DNA from: Nannocystis pusilla
Lineage (GTDB): Bacteria > Myxococcota_A > Polyangia > Nannocystales > Nannocystaceae
Direction of reading: 5' to 3'
Assembly (NCBI RefSeq): GCF_026626665.1
Contig: NZ_JAPNKE010000002.1
Location: forward strand, 4,813,168 to 4,877,167
Length of the DNA: 64,000 nucleotides
Positions within the stretch are counted from its first letter, which is position 1; every line of letters begins with the position of its first letter. The translations under genes and the position numbers were made by a program. Shown one piece after another: positions 1-8,300 of this stretch. The notes below the pieces were generated by a model. That model made no database searches. It was given only the letters and a program-made list of their open reading frames with translations, and was not told where the DNA came from.

Positions 1-723
1 CCTCTGGATCGTCGGCGGGATCCTCATCTCCGGCGCCGGTCGGGTCGTGCGCAGCGCCATGACGGCCCGCGGCATCGATCCGACCTTCAGCCACTACGTC
101 AACTCCGCCCTCAGCGTCCTGCTGAAGATCATCCTGCTGGTCGCCATCCTCGGCCTGTTCGGCGTCGAGTCGACCTCGTTCGCCGCGGTCCTCGCCGCCG
201 CCGGCGTCGCCATCGGCATGGCGTGGTCGGGCCTTTGGCCAACTTCGCCGCCGGCATCTTCCTCGTCGTCCTGCGCCCGTTCAAGGTCGGCGACGCCATC
301 AGCGGCGCCGGCGTGACCGGCGACGTCCGCGAGATCGGCCTGTTCGCCACCACCATCGACACCGGCGACAACGTCCGCGTGTTCATCGGCAACAACAAGC
401 TGTTCTCCGACAACATCGTCAACTACTCGGCCAACCCGGTGCGTCGCGTCGACCTGCGGGCGCAGCTTGCCCACGGCGTCGACCCGCACGCGGTCATCGC
501 CGCCCTGGCCGCGCGCCTGCAGCAGATCCCCAACGTCGTCGCAACGCCGGCCCCCCAGGTCGGCATCCTCGAGTACAACGCCGCCGGCACCCTCCTCTAC
601 GTGCGGCCGTTCTGCAGCAACCTCCACTTCGGTCAGGTCGCCGACGACACCCAGCGGGTCATCGGCGAGGTCACCGGCGGCCTCCCGGTCCCGGCCCCGC
701 ACCACGTCGAGCGCCACGCCTGA
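1..723 (+). CDS. MscS-family mechanosensitive channel (5' truncated, one frameshift)
   Basis: Small-conductance mechanosensitive channel of the inner membrane, which opens on membrane stretch. The gene enters from the left edge: frame 2 encodes hydrophobic helices and the pore-lining stretch ending AAAGVAIGMAWSG. From about position 229 frame 1 continues with PLANFAAGIFLVVLRPFKVGDAI, the signature join of TM3 and the beta domain in MscS proteins. Joining needs one base in a G run near 229-232 (three G where four fit), so this is a single-base deletion, probably an error. The C-terminal alpha/beta domain runs to the TGA at 721-723. The family assignment is firm; the N-terminus is outside the window. 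Confidence 0.85.
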   Translation, partial: PLDRRRDPHLRRRSGRAQRHDGPRHRSDLQPLRQLRPQRPAEDHPAGRHPRPVRRRVDLVRRGPRRRRRRHRHGVVGPLANFAAGIFLVVLRPFKVGDAISGAGVTGDVREIGLFATTIDTGDNVRVFIGNNKLFSDNIVNYSANPVRRVDLRAQLAHGVDPHAVIAALAARLQQIPNVVATPAPQVGILEYNAAGTLLYVRPFCSNLHFGQVADDTQRVIGEVTGGLPVPAPHHVERHA

Positions 724-781
724 GCCGCTCGCGCCCATCGCCGCGCCGACGGGCCCCGCCCGCCGGCTCGTCGCTGTCTCT

Positions 782-803
782 TGTCCTTTAGAACATGTCT
801 CAA
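782..803. repeat. CATGTCC-family palindrome between convergent genes
   Basis: TGTCC-loop-GAACATGTCT lies just after the MscS stop and covers the stop codon (800-802) of the convergent membrane-protein gene. One copy of the window-wide palindrome family; here a plausible two-way terminator (inference). Confidence 0.6.
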
Positions 804-1929
804 GCGCCAGCTGGAGGCCGCGCCCCGAGCCCTAACGTGCGCGCCAGCTCGGGCCGGCGCACCTTCCAGATCCACCCGTCGTACAGGAAGTGCAGCCAAG
901 ACGTCGCGGTGTAGTAGATCAGATAGACGTCGCTGCGGCGCTGCTCCTGGATCAGCCAGAACACCAGCAGGAGCCCGCCGAACAGCGCCGGCACGGCCAC
1001 ACGCACGTCGCCGAGCAGCCTCGCCGCCGCGCCGCGCCGCTCGCCGCGGCCGTACTTCTTCGTCCCGTAGTGATGGACGAACGCCATGTACTCGACCGCG
1101 TGAGCTGTCCCGAAGCACAGGTAGCCGACCACCGGCCCGTGGACCAGGAACACCGCGAACAGCAGCAGCGTCGAGCCCATCATCGCCAGCCGCGGCGCCC
1201 GCTGCCCGGGGGTCGCCGGGGCCGCAGCTCGTGCTGCAGCCAGCGCAGCAGCACCCATCCGAACGCCCCGACCAGCGCGGCCAGCAGCGCCCACGCCCAC
1301 CACGCTTCTGCCAAGGGCGCCAATACTCGCGCCGCCTTGCGCGCGTTGACGTGGCCGGCCAGCAGCTGCGGCCGCAGCAGCGGCAGCGCCACCGCCACGC
1401 TCACCGTCGCCAGCCAGATCAGCGCCCGGTCGCGCCGCGCCTGCTCGGGCCGCTCCGTGCCGCCGCCCAGCTTGCCGGCGTAGATCCGCAAGAGCCCGTA
1501 GCGCTGCTGCAGCGTGTGCCAGATGTTCCACGCCCCGGTCACGAACAGCGCGATCTGCCACGGCGACAGCTTGATGCCCGCCACCGTCGCCGGCGACAGC
1601 CCCGCGGTCGCCTTGGCGAGCACCAGGATCGTCACGATCAGCGCCGGCGCCAGCCAGTACGCGCGGGCCCGCTGCGAGAACACCTCGCGGTCGCCGTACA
1701 CCACCACGAAGGTGTAGTGGCGGTGCACGTAGCTGATCGCCAGCGCCGCCAGCACGGCGGCCGCGGTCGCCGCCTCGAGCTCGCCCTTCGACAGCGGCGC
1801 GCCGCCGAACGCCTGCGCGCCGAGGCCGAGGCCCACGACCAGCCACAGGTAGAACGGCAGCCAGCCGAACGCCAGCGCGGCGACATCCCACGCGGGCCCG
1901 ATCATCCACGTCGCGCGGGCTGGCGGCAC
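800..1929 (-). CDS. Polytopic membrane protein of unknown function (one frameshift)
   Basis: Integral membrane protein with about eight hydrophobic segments. Frame one runs from MPPARATWMIGPAWDVAALAF to a helix ending WVLLRWLQHEL; near position 1200-1230 the frame changes and continues with LAMMGSTLLLFAVFLVHG to the stop at 800. The shift is equivalent to one missing base in a C/G-rich stretch. Several conserved-looking histidine clusters occur in or near membrane segments (HRHY, WHTLQQRYG, FVHHYG), reminiscent of membrane di-iron enzymes or Brp/Blh carotenoid cleavage proteins, but I cannot assign a family. An internal ATG at 1905 is an equally good start. It converges on the MscS gene. Confidence 0.6.
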
Positions 1930-2011
1930 ACGCCGACGATATCAGCGCGCGCGCCGGCGCGGCAAGCGGCGCCCATGGGGCCACGACGCGTGCGCGCTGG
2001 CCACCTCGCGG

Positions 2012-2683
2012 TCACGGATACGACAGCTTCGTATAGAAGTCGCCGCGGCCTTCGGGCGTGAGGTCGAACATCGCGAAGATCGGGCTGAGCGGATCGAGGC
2101 CGCGGTGGTCCTGACCGGGCTCGCCGTCGGTGTGGGCCATCTCGGTGCCCCAGAAGTGACGGACCGCCCCGCCCTCGCGGCGGAACACGTTGAGCATCGT
2201 CGTGTCGCCGCCCTCGGCGCCCTTGCCGTGGTAGTCGCGGTTGTAGTGGTTGCCGGCGGCGGACACCAGCCGCAGGTTCCGCCAGCCGCGATCCTGGGCG
2301 AACGCCGCCAGCCGCGACGCCGGCGACTCCGCCACCGCCACCAGCGACAGCCGCTGGCGGATGTTGGGCTCGGCCGCGTCGAGCCCGTCGAGCAGCGGCG
2401 TGCACATGTTGCACGGCCGCTCGCGCTCCGGCCCGAACATGTAGCTGTAGATCGCCAGGGTGTCCTTGCCGGGCGCGAACAGCTGCGACAGCCGCACCTG
2501 CTTCACCGCCCCGTCGATCACCGCCTCGAACACGTAGTCCTCCGGCACCGCGCCGCCCGGGGGCAGCGCCCGCCGCTCGCGCGCTACCGCCTCGGTGAGG
2601 CGCCGCAGCTCGATCTCCCGCGCCAGCAGCCGCTCGCGCGCGGCCCGGTAATCCGCCGATTCGTTGGGGAAGGTCAGACCCAT
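2012..2683 (-). CDS. DUF899 thioredoxin-like protein
   Basis: Soluble protein of the DUF899 family, which has a thioredoxin-like fold. Recognisable stretches are the N-terminal charged helix ending in ELRRLTEAVARERRALP, FMFGP-like YSYMFGPERERPCNMCTP carrying a CxxC motif, and the C-terminal GRGDFYTKLSYP. The role is unknown; a redox or peroxide-related role is only inferred from the CxxC and the fold. The start ATG at 2683 is followed by a normal family N-terminus (LTFPNESADYRAARERLL). A perfect 6-bp-arm inverted repeat lies upstream at 2742-2755. Confidence 0.85.
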   Translation of the reverse strand: MGLTFPNESADYRAARERLLAREIELRRLTEAVARERRALPPGGAVPEDYVFEAVIDGAVKQVRLSQLFAPGKDTLAIYSYMFGPERERPCNMCTPLLDGLDAAEPNIRQRLSLVAVAESPASRLAAFAQDRGWRNLRLVSAAGNHYNRDYHGKGAEGGDTTMLNVFRREGGAVRHFWGTEMAHTDGEPGQDHRGLDPLSPIFAMFDLTPEGRGDFYTKLSYP

Positions 2684-2741
2684 GGCGGCAACCTAGCACG
2701 CGATGCCGCGCCCGCAAACGCCGCTCGCTGCAGCACGCCGC

Positions 2742-2755
2742 GTAAGCCCGCTTAC
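2742..2755. promoter_or_regulatory. Inverted repeat upstream of the DUF899 gene
   Basis: GTAAGC-CC-GCTTAC is a perfect inverted repeat in the divergent region between the DUF899 gene and the AhpD-like gene. It could be an operator; no cognate regulator is visible. Confidence 0.3.
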
Positions 2756-2780
2756 ACGATTTGCAATCATCTGAGCTGAC

Positions 2781-2832
2781 CTGTCTCGAAAGCCATGTCA
2801 TGAGAGACAATCACATGTCCCTCGCGACATGT
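2781..2832. repeat. Two CATGTCC-family palindromes
   Basis: TGTCTC and GAGACA frame the first element (2782-2809). ACATGTC-CCTCGC-GACATGT (2813-2832) is a perfect 7-bp stem. Both sit between divergent promoters, so here the family is not at a gene end. Confidence 0.65.
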
Positions 2833-2972
2833 CGCATGAGTCAGCCCAACCATGAACCCGCGCCCTGCGCGCAGCCTCGCCCGACGCGCGACCTCGCGCG
2901 GACAAAAAATTCTTCGTCGCGTGTCACAACCCGGGCGGCTCGCTCGACAAGCCTACGAAGGAAGCGAACACC

Positions 2973-3404
2973 ATGAGCGACACCCATCCCGTCCGCCTCG
3001 AGCAGCACCTCTCCGACGTCATCAAACACGCGAAGGAGCTGGCCCGCGCGGTCGACAGCCACGGCCTCGATCGCACCATCTACCACCTCGTGCTCACCCG
3101 CGCCTCGCAGATCAACGGCTGCGTCCATTGCATCGAGATGCACCTCCGCGAGGCGCGGGCGCACGGCGAGACCGGGGACCGGCTCGATCGCCTCATCGTC
3201 TGGGACCACGTCGACATCTTCAACGAGCGCGAGAAGGCCGCGCTGGCGTGGACCGAGGCCCTCACCGTGCTCGACCGCAAGACCGACTACGGCCCGCTGC
3301 GGGCGCGCCTGCGCCAGCACTTCAGCGACGAGCACATCGCCGCGCTGACGGCCACGATCGGCATGATCAACATGTTCAACCGCTTGGCGATCTCGACCCA
3401 CTGA
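2973..3404 (+). CDS. Carboxymuconolactone decarboxylase / AhpD-like protein
   Basis: AhpD-like fold protein of 143 residues. The alkylhydroperoxidase core motif NGCVHCIEMHLREAR around residues 46-60 carries the CxxC pair and the following His that act in peroxide reduction in AhpD. The stop codon is separated by one base from the ATG of the following ECF sigma factor, so the two are almost certainly translationally coupled. Such carboxymuconolactone-decarboxylase genes are the standard neighbour of ECF41-type sigma factors. A purine-rich site (aaggaagcg) precedes the ATG. Confidence 0.9.
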   Translation: MSDTHPVRLEQHLSDVIKHAKELARAVDSHGLDRTIYHLVLTRASQINGCVHCIEMHLREARAHGETGDRLDRLIVWDHVDIFNEREKAALAWTEALTVLDRKTDYGPLRARLRQHFSDEHIAALTATIGMINMFNRLAISTH

Positions 3405-3405
3405 C

Positions 3406-4270
3406 ATGACGCTCCTCGACGACGACGACCACGTGTTCGCCGCGGCCCGGCCGATGCTGCTGGGCCTCGCCTACCGCCTGCTCGGCTCGCGCGCCGACGC
3501 CGAGGACGCCGTCCAGGACACCTGGCTCAAGTGGCGGGCCGCGGCGACGGACGCGGTCGACAACCCGGGCGGCTGGCTGACCACCGTGTGCACCCGGCGC
3601 TGCATCGACATGATGCGCTCGGCCCACCGGTCGCGCGTCGAGTACGTCGGCAACTGGCTGCCCGAGCCGCTGCCGACCGCGGCCGACGACGGCGTCTCGC
3701 TGGCGTCGTCGTTGACCACCGCCTTCTTGCTGGTGCTCGAGCGGCTGACGCCGAAGGAGCGGGCCGCGTACCTGCTGCACGAGGTGTTCGACGTCTCCTA
3801 CGCCGAGACCGCGCGCACCCTGCAGATGGAGGAGGTCGGCTGCCGCAAGCTGGTCTCGCGGGCCCGCGGCCACGTCGAGCAGGCCCGCGTCCGCCACGTC
3901 ACCCCGCGCGAGCGGCAGGAGGAGCTGCTCGCGGCCTTCGAGGCCGCCGTCGTCGGCGGCCACACCGGCCGGCTCGCCGCGCTGCTGGCCAGCGACGTCG
4001 AGCTGCAGGTCGACAGCGGCGGCAAGGTGGCCGCCCTGCGCGACACTCTGCGCGGCCGCGAGGCGGTCCTCGCGTTCGTGCGGGACACCCTGCACCGCGT
4101 CGGGGGCACCCTCGTGTGGGAGGCCCCCGACCTCAACGGCGCGCGCGCTGGTCCTGCGGGCTCAGGACGGCAGCACGCTCGCCGCCGTCTCGTTCGCCTA
4201 CGACGAGCACGGCGCCGCGACCGGCATCTACATCATGCGCAACCCCGACAAGCTGGTCGGGCTCGCATGA
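3406..4270 (+). CDS. ECF41-type RNA polymerase sigma factor (C-terminal frameshift)
   Basis: Extracytoplasmic-function sigma factor. Region 2 (about residues 8-80, LLGLAYRLLGSRADAEDAVQ) and region 4 (about 110-165, LTPKERAAYLLHEVFDVSY) are intact, followed by a SnoaL-like C-terminal extension typical of ECF41. In the given sequence the frame is lost near 4136-4150 in a GCGCGCGC run. Two bases more would restore LVLRAQDGSTLAAVSFAYDE and end at the TGA 4268-4270; uncorrected, the frame runs on to 4281. ECF41 proteins lack a classical anti-sigma factor and use this C-terminal domain for self-control, so whether the shift is real matters. Coupled to the AhpD-like gene. Confidence 0.85.
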
Positions 4271-4416
4271 TGACGCCGTGACTCGCGCGGCGAGAGCCCT
4301 GGCGAGCCCGACTGGACGCGGACCGCCCAGATCGCGCGTCCAGGCCGTCCGCGGCGGCCGTTCGGCCCCGCGGCGCTAGACTCCGTTCGCGCCGGCTGTC
4401 GGCGCGGACGGACCTC

Positions 4417-4758
4417 ATGGGCAAGAAGCGAAAGCTCCGCAAGAGCCTGCACAAGCGCGAGATCGACGACACCCCGGCGCTCGTGATCTGCGTCGGCAAG
4501 TCGTGCGCCCCGCGCGAGGTCTCGCGCCAGCTGGCCGACCAGACCCGCGCCTACGCGACCGCCAGCGGGTCACGCGTGCGCGTGGCCGTGATCGGCTGCC
4601 TGCACGTGTGCAAGAAGGGCCCGGTCGTCGCGACCTGGCCCGACATCGAATTTCACAAGCGGGTCGACCTGGCCCGCGCCTGCCGCCTGGTCGACGAGCT
4701 GGCGGCCGAGGCTCCGGACGTGTCCGAGAAGACATGCCCGAGCGAGCATGCCCCTTGA
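4417..4758 (+). CDS. [2Fe-2S] thioredoxin-like ferredoxin domain protein
   Basis: Protein of 113 residues with the thioredoxin-fold [2Fe-2S] ferredoxin pattern: CVGKSC near residues 26-31 and GCLHVCKKGPVVATWP near 59-74, giving four cysteines spaced as in (2Fe-2S) ferredoxin domain proteins. Likely an electron carrier of unknown partner. The last residues (DVSEKTCPSEHAP) are encoded by two copies of the palindromic repeat family (4721-4754), so the natural C-terminus has been replaced or extended by repeat sequence. Confidence 0.75.
   Translation: MGKKRKLRKSLHKREIDDTPALVICVGKSCAPREVSRQLADQTRAYATASGSRVRVAVIGCLHVCKKGPVVATWPDIEFHKRVDLARACRLVDELAAEAPDVSEKTCPSEHAP
4721..4754. repeat. Palindromic elements forming a coding tail
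   Basis: TGTCCGAGAAGACATG and CGAGCGAGCATGCC, two degenerate family members, run through the end of the [2Fe-2S] protein gene. Confidence 0.5.
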
Positions 4759-5233
4759 GCCACGCCGTCAGCGGTCGCTCCGGCTCGCGGCTGCGACATG
4801 ACCGTTCGTGCATGACCTCAAGGCCATGCCAGAGAAGGGCCGCACAACCTGCCGTTTCTCGGGGTCAGGCCTGACGACCGTGCACCCCTGCCTGCGGGCG
4901 TCGTCCCATGCCCCCGGTCGTGCCAGGCGACGCGGTGCATCCTGTGCCGGCGCGGGCGCGATCCCGACGCGCGCGTCCACGCGGGCGCGATCTGTCCCTT
5001 CAGACAGCCAATCGGGCCGCGCAGCTTCGACGGGTGACGCGAGGTGACCGCTCGGCGGGCTGCGGCCCGCGAGGACGCTGGACCGCCATGTCGCGTATGT
5101 CACGGCGGGCGGTGGCCCCTGCGCAGGCCACCCGACCGCGACGCGGACGCAGGCCCGCGCGACCTCCGGTCGCGGCTGATTGAGCCCGCGGCCCCCCGGC
5201 GGTAAGGTGACCACCGACGTGGCGGGGCGAGCA
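4759..5233. other. Gene-free stretch with degenerate palindromes
   Basis: No supported gene. At 4797-4828 there are degenerate copies of the palindrome family (CATGACCGTTCGTGCATGACC and CCTCAAGGCCATG). The rest is plain GC-rich sequence before the next lipoprotein gene. Confidence 0.5.
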
Positions 5234-6052
5234 GTGACGTGGGAGAGACGGGCGGGGCCGCGCGCGATCGTGGGCGGCCTGCTGGCGCTCGCAGCCGCGT
5301 GCAACGGCGGCGCGTCGCCGCTCGAACCGGGAGCGACCCAGCCGGGCACCTCGACCGGCGACCCGACCACGACCGGCACCCCCGGCACCACCGCACCGAC
5401 CACCGGCGAACCCCCGCCGCCGCCGACCGCGTGCGCCGAGCCGACCGACCTCACCGCGTCCCCGCGCACCATCGGCGAGGCCGTCGCCTTCATCAATGGG
5501 CTGCCGCAGCCGCTCACCCTCGACTGCTTCCTCGAGCGCCTCGAGCGACCGCTGGCGATCGCCGCGACCAAGAGCGTGATCAGCCTGCAGCCGGCGGTGG
5601 GCGAGGCCAGCCCGCGCCTGTTCCTGTTCGCCGGCGAGCTGGTCATGTCGGTCGCGGTCGACGGTCACGGCTTCGACCTGCTCGAGTTCGGCGAGCTCGT
5701 CGCGCCGACGCGGTCGATCAAGGGCGAGATCGGATTCCCCCTCGCCGACCCGATCGCCCACGACGCTCCGTTCACCCGCATCTTCGACGGCGAGGACGGC
5801 ACGGGCTGCGGCATCTGCCACGGCAGCGAGGCGCCGACCCCGGAGTACCCGCAGGCGTTCGTGTCCGACGCCCTGCGCTTCCCCGACTTCGAGACGGTCG
5901 CGTTCGCCGACCTGCGGCGCGAGTACGAGCGCTGCGACCCGGCAGTCCAGCCCGAGCGCTGCGCCCGACTCACGGCGCTGTTCGGCCACGGCCCGGTCGA
6001 GCCGGCCGCGTTCCCCGAGTCGATGCCGACGATCTACGACTACGAGCCGTAG
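5234..6052 (+). CDS. Lipoprotein with a single CxxCH haem-binding motif
   Basis: Predicted lipoprotein of about 272 residues. From the GTG at 5234 the signal peptide is short and good (two Arg, then AIVGGLLALAAAC), with Cys as the lipid anchor, followed by a Thr/Pro-rich linker of about 45 residues. The folded part contains GCGICHGSE, a classical CxxCH c-type haem attachment site, about two thirds along. No second haem motif and no distal Met ligand are obvious. Alternative starts are GTG 5207 and TTG 5180. Function unknown; a cell-surface electron-transfer role is inference only. Confidence 0.7.
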   Translation: MTWERRAGPRAIVGGLLALAAACNGGASPLEPGATQPGTSTGDPTTTGTPGTTAPTTGEPPPPPTACAEPTDLTASPRTIGEAVAFINGLPQPLTLDCFLERLERPLAIAATKSVISLQPAVGEASPRLFLFAGELVMSVAVDGHGFDLLEFGELVAPTRSIKGEIGFPLADPIAHDAPFTRIFDGEDGTGCGICHGSEAPTPEYPQAFVSDALRFPDFETVAFADLRREYERCDPAVQPERCARLTALFGHGPVEPAAFPESMPTIYDYEP

Positions 6053-6087
6053 CGGGGTGGCTCGTCGGCGCGAGCGCCGGACCCGAA

Positions 6088-6110
6088 GGACATGTCCCGA
6101 GAGACATGCC
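6088..6110. repeat. CATGTCC-family palindrome
   Basis: GGACATGTCCCGAGAGACATGCC, between the convergent CxxCH lipoprotein and glyoxalase-like genes. Confidence 0.65.
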
Positions 6111-6163
6111 CGAAGCGCCAGGCTCGCGCGCCCGCGAGAGGTCGGGCGCGCGACGGGGCGACC

Positions 6164-6949
6164 TCACGACGCGGCGGTCGGCTCCGGGCTGATGATCGAG
6201 AAGACCGCGCCGTAGGGGTCGGAGACCACCGCGATGCGGCCGTGCGGCGAGTCGAACGGGCCGTGCAGGAGGTTGCCGCCGAGCTCGCGCACGCGGGCGA
6301 CGCTCGCGTCGGTGTCCTCGACGCGGAAGTAGGTCATCCAGTGGGCCGGCAGATCGCCCCACTCGGCGGTCATCTGCATGCGCCCGCCGATCGGTTGACC
6401 GTCGAGGTGGTAGACCACGTAGTCGAACTTCTCGCCGTCGCCGACCTGCTGCTGCTCGTACGGGAACAGGCCGCGGTAGAACGCGTCGGCCCTGGTGCCG
6501 CCGCGCGTGTTGACCTCGTGCCAGCACATCGCCCCGGTCTCGTCGAACGCCTGCGCGCCGGTGTGCGAGGCCGGCTCCCACAGGCCGAACGCCGCGCCGG
6601 TCGCGTCGAACGCGAACGCCATGCGGCCCTGGACGGGGATCTCCATCGGCGGCACCAGCAGCTTGCCGCCGGCGTCCTCGATCCGGCGCACCGTCGCGTC
6701 GGCGTCGGAGGTCTTGAGGTACACGCTCCACGCCGAGGGCATGTCCTGCTGGTCGGGCATCTTCGGCGCCATGCCGACCACGCTGCGGCCGCCGAGGCGG
6801 GCGGTCGTGTAGTGGCCGAACGCGGCCACCGGCTCGTCGAAGCTCCAGCCGAACAGCCCCGTGTAGAAGCGCCTGGCGCCGTCGAGGTCGGGGGTGTTGA
6901 GATCGGCCCAGCAGGGGGCCCCGTCGGGGTATCCGGTCCGTTGTGTCAT
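6164..6949 (-). CDS. VOC-family (glyoxalase/bleomycin-resistance-like) protein
   Basis: Protein of 261 residues made of two tandem VOC domains, the usual arrangement for the CFP30/27-kDa-antigen group. Each repeat has a metal-site-like start (PCWADLNTPD...RFYTGLFGW and MCWHEVNTRG...FYRGLFPY) and an end of the type DPYGAVFSIISP. VOC proteins bind a divalent metal and small organic substrates; the substrate here is unknown. The ATG at 6949 is preceded by GGAGC at a suitable distance. Confidence 0.9.
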   Translation of the reverse strand: MTQRTGYPDGAPCWADLNTPDLDGARRFYTGLFGWSFDEPVAAFGHYTTARLGGRSVVGMAPKMPDQQDMPSAWSVYLKTSDADATVRRIEDAGGKLLVPPMEIPVQGRMAFAFDATGAAFGLWEPASHTGAQAFDETGAMCWHEVNTRGGTRADAFYRGLFPYEQQQVGDGEKFDYVVYHLDGQPIGGRMQMTAEWGDLPAHWMTYFRVEDTDASVARVRELGGNLLHGPFDSPHGRIAVVSDPYGAVFSIISPEPTAAS

Positions 6950-7060
6950 CGTCGTGCTCCGTGCGCGAGTTCGCTCCTGCGTACCCCCTCGGCACCAGCC
7001 CCGTCAACCCCTCGCGTCTCCCGCCGGCTGCAACACACCGAGGCGACGCGGAGGTGACGG

Positions 7061-7083
7061 TCTGTCCTCAAGAACATGTTCTA
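7061..7083. repeat. CATGTCC-family palindrome
   Basis: CTGTCCTCAAGAACATGTTCT in the 286-base gap between the VOC gene and queA (both minus strand). Confidence 0.6.
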
Positions 7084-7176
7084 GCGGACCGAGCAACGAT
7101 GCGGACCGGCCTCGATAGGTCCGTGGTCGCGAGACCTCGAGCGCCGGTCCTCTGCCCGCAGCCACGCTCTCGATAC

Positions 7177-7226
7177 CTGTCCTTTCAGACATCCTCGATC
7201 CCCGTCGACCTGTCCTCGCGGACAGG
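7177..7226. repeat. Two palindromes just 3' of queA
   Basis: CCTGTCCTTTCAGACAT (7177-7192) and the perfect hairpin CCTGTCC-TCGC-GGACAGG (7209-7226). They lie immediately downstream of the queA stop codon, a terminator-like position. Confidence 0.7.
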
Positions 7227-7235
7227 CGATCGCCC

Positions 7236-8300
7236 TCACGCCGCCTGCGCCAGCCCCGGCACGATCAGCGCCGCGTCGCCGAACTCGTGGGCCACGTAGC
7301 CGGCCGCGGCCGCGTGCTCGAACCCGGCCCGCAGCGCGGCCTCGCCGGCGAACGCCCGCAGCAGCTCGAAGTGGCTCTCGCCCGGGCCGTGCATGCCGGT
7401 GACCACCCCGTCGACCACGCGCGGGACGAAGTCTGGCCCGAGGACCAGGTCGGTCTCGCCGCTGCCGGCCTGCAGCGCGCCGAAGCGGCGCGCGTTGCCC
7501 TCGAGCGCGCGGACCACCGTGGTGCCGACGGCGATCACTCGCCCGCCGCGGGCGCGGGCGCGGGCGATCGCGGCGACCGTGGCCTCCGGCACGTCGAAGC
7601 GCTCGGGCAAGGGCAGCGCCGCGTCGAGCTCCGGGTCGCCGACCGACGACAATCCCGCCGCGTGGGTGACCGCCGCGATCTCGACCCCGGCGCGGCGCAG
7701 CGCCAGCAGCGTCTCCCAGTCGAGCGGCCGGCCCGCCGACGGCATCTCCGCCGCCCACGGCCGCGCCGCGAACACCGTCTGCACCGACCACAGCGCCAGC
7801 GGCTCGGCCACGTACGCGTACTGGACCGGCCGGCCCAGGCGGTACAGCGCGCCCCACAGCGCCGCGCCCTCGCGGTCGAAGCGGAGCTCGCACAGCCGCG
7901 GCGAGATCGGGGACACGGCCGCGACCTCGGCCGCCAGCGCCTCGCTGAACACCAGCCGATCGCCGACCTGCAGCGCCGGCGGCGGGGCGCGGCGCTCGGT
8001 CGGCGTGCGCCAGTCGCCCGCGCCGAGCACCGCGACGCGCCAGGTCGCCGCGCCGACCCCGGTCAGGCGGATCTCGACGTCCTCGGACAACATGTCCTCG
8101 GAGACATGGCCTTTTCGCCAGACGCGGGCCCGCAGCGACGCCGGCAGGGTCGCGGCGTCGTTGACGATCAGCAGGTCGCCGGCGGCGAGCCAGCGCGGCA
8201 GGTCGCGCACGCGCGCGTCGGCGTGGACGCCGGTGCGCGGGTCGAGGAGGAGCAGCCGGGCGTCGGCCCGGTCGTCGCGGGGAGCGGTCGCGGGGTTCAT
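7236..8300 (-). CDS. queA: QueA, S-adenosylmethionine:tRNA ribosyltransferase-isomerase
   Basis: Transfers and isomerises the ribosyl group of SAM onto preQ1-tRNA, giving epoxyqueuosine in queuosine synthesis. Family signatures seen are GDLLIVNDAATLPASL near residues 41-56, GRPVQYAYV, HAAGLSSV, VGTTVVRALE and TGMHGPGESHFELL. At 354 residues it has normal length. The ATG at 8300 overlaps the stop of the upstream SDR gene (ATGA), so the two form an operon. Residues about 62-77 (RKGHVSEDMLSED) are an extra segment encoded by a copy of the palindromic repeat, where other QueA proteins have a short turn before VEIRL. No other queuosine gene is in the window. Confidence 0.92.
   Translation of the reverse strand: MNPATAPRDDRADARLLLLDPRTGVHADARVRDLPRWLAAGDLLIVNDAATLPASLRARVWRKGHVSEDMLSEDVEIRLTGVGAATWRVAVLGAGDWRTPTERRAPPPALQVGDRLVFSEALAAEVAAVSPISPRLCELRFDREGAALWGALYRLGRPVQYAYVAEPLALWSVQTVFAARPWAAEMPSAGRPLDWETLLALRRAGVEIAAVTHAAGLSSVGDPELDAALPLPERFDVPEATVAAIARARARGGRVIAVGTTVVRALEGNARRFGALQAGSGETDLVLGPDFVPRVVDGVVTGMHGPGESHFELLRAFAGEAALRAGFEHAAAAGYVAHEFGDAALIVPGLAQAA
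8079..8111. repeat. Palindromic element inserted in frame in queA
   Basis: GTCCTCGGAC followed by ACATGTC-CTCGGA-GACATG. It is in frame and free of stops, and encodes the extra peptide GHVSEDMLSED in QueA. Confidence 0.75.
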
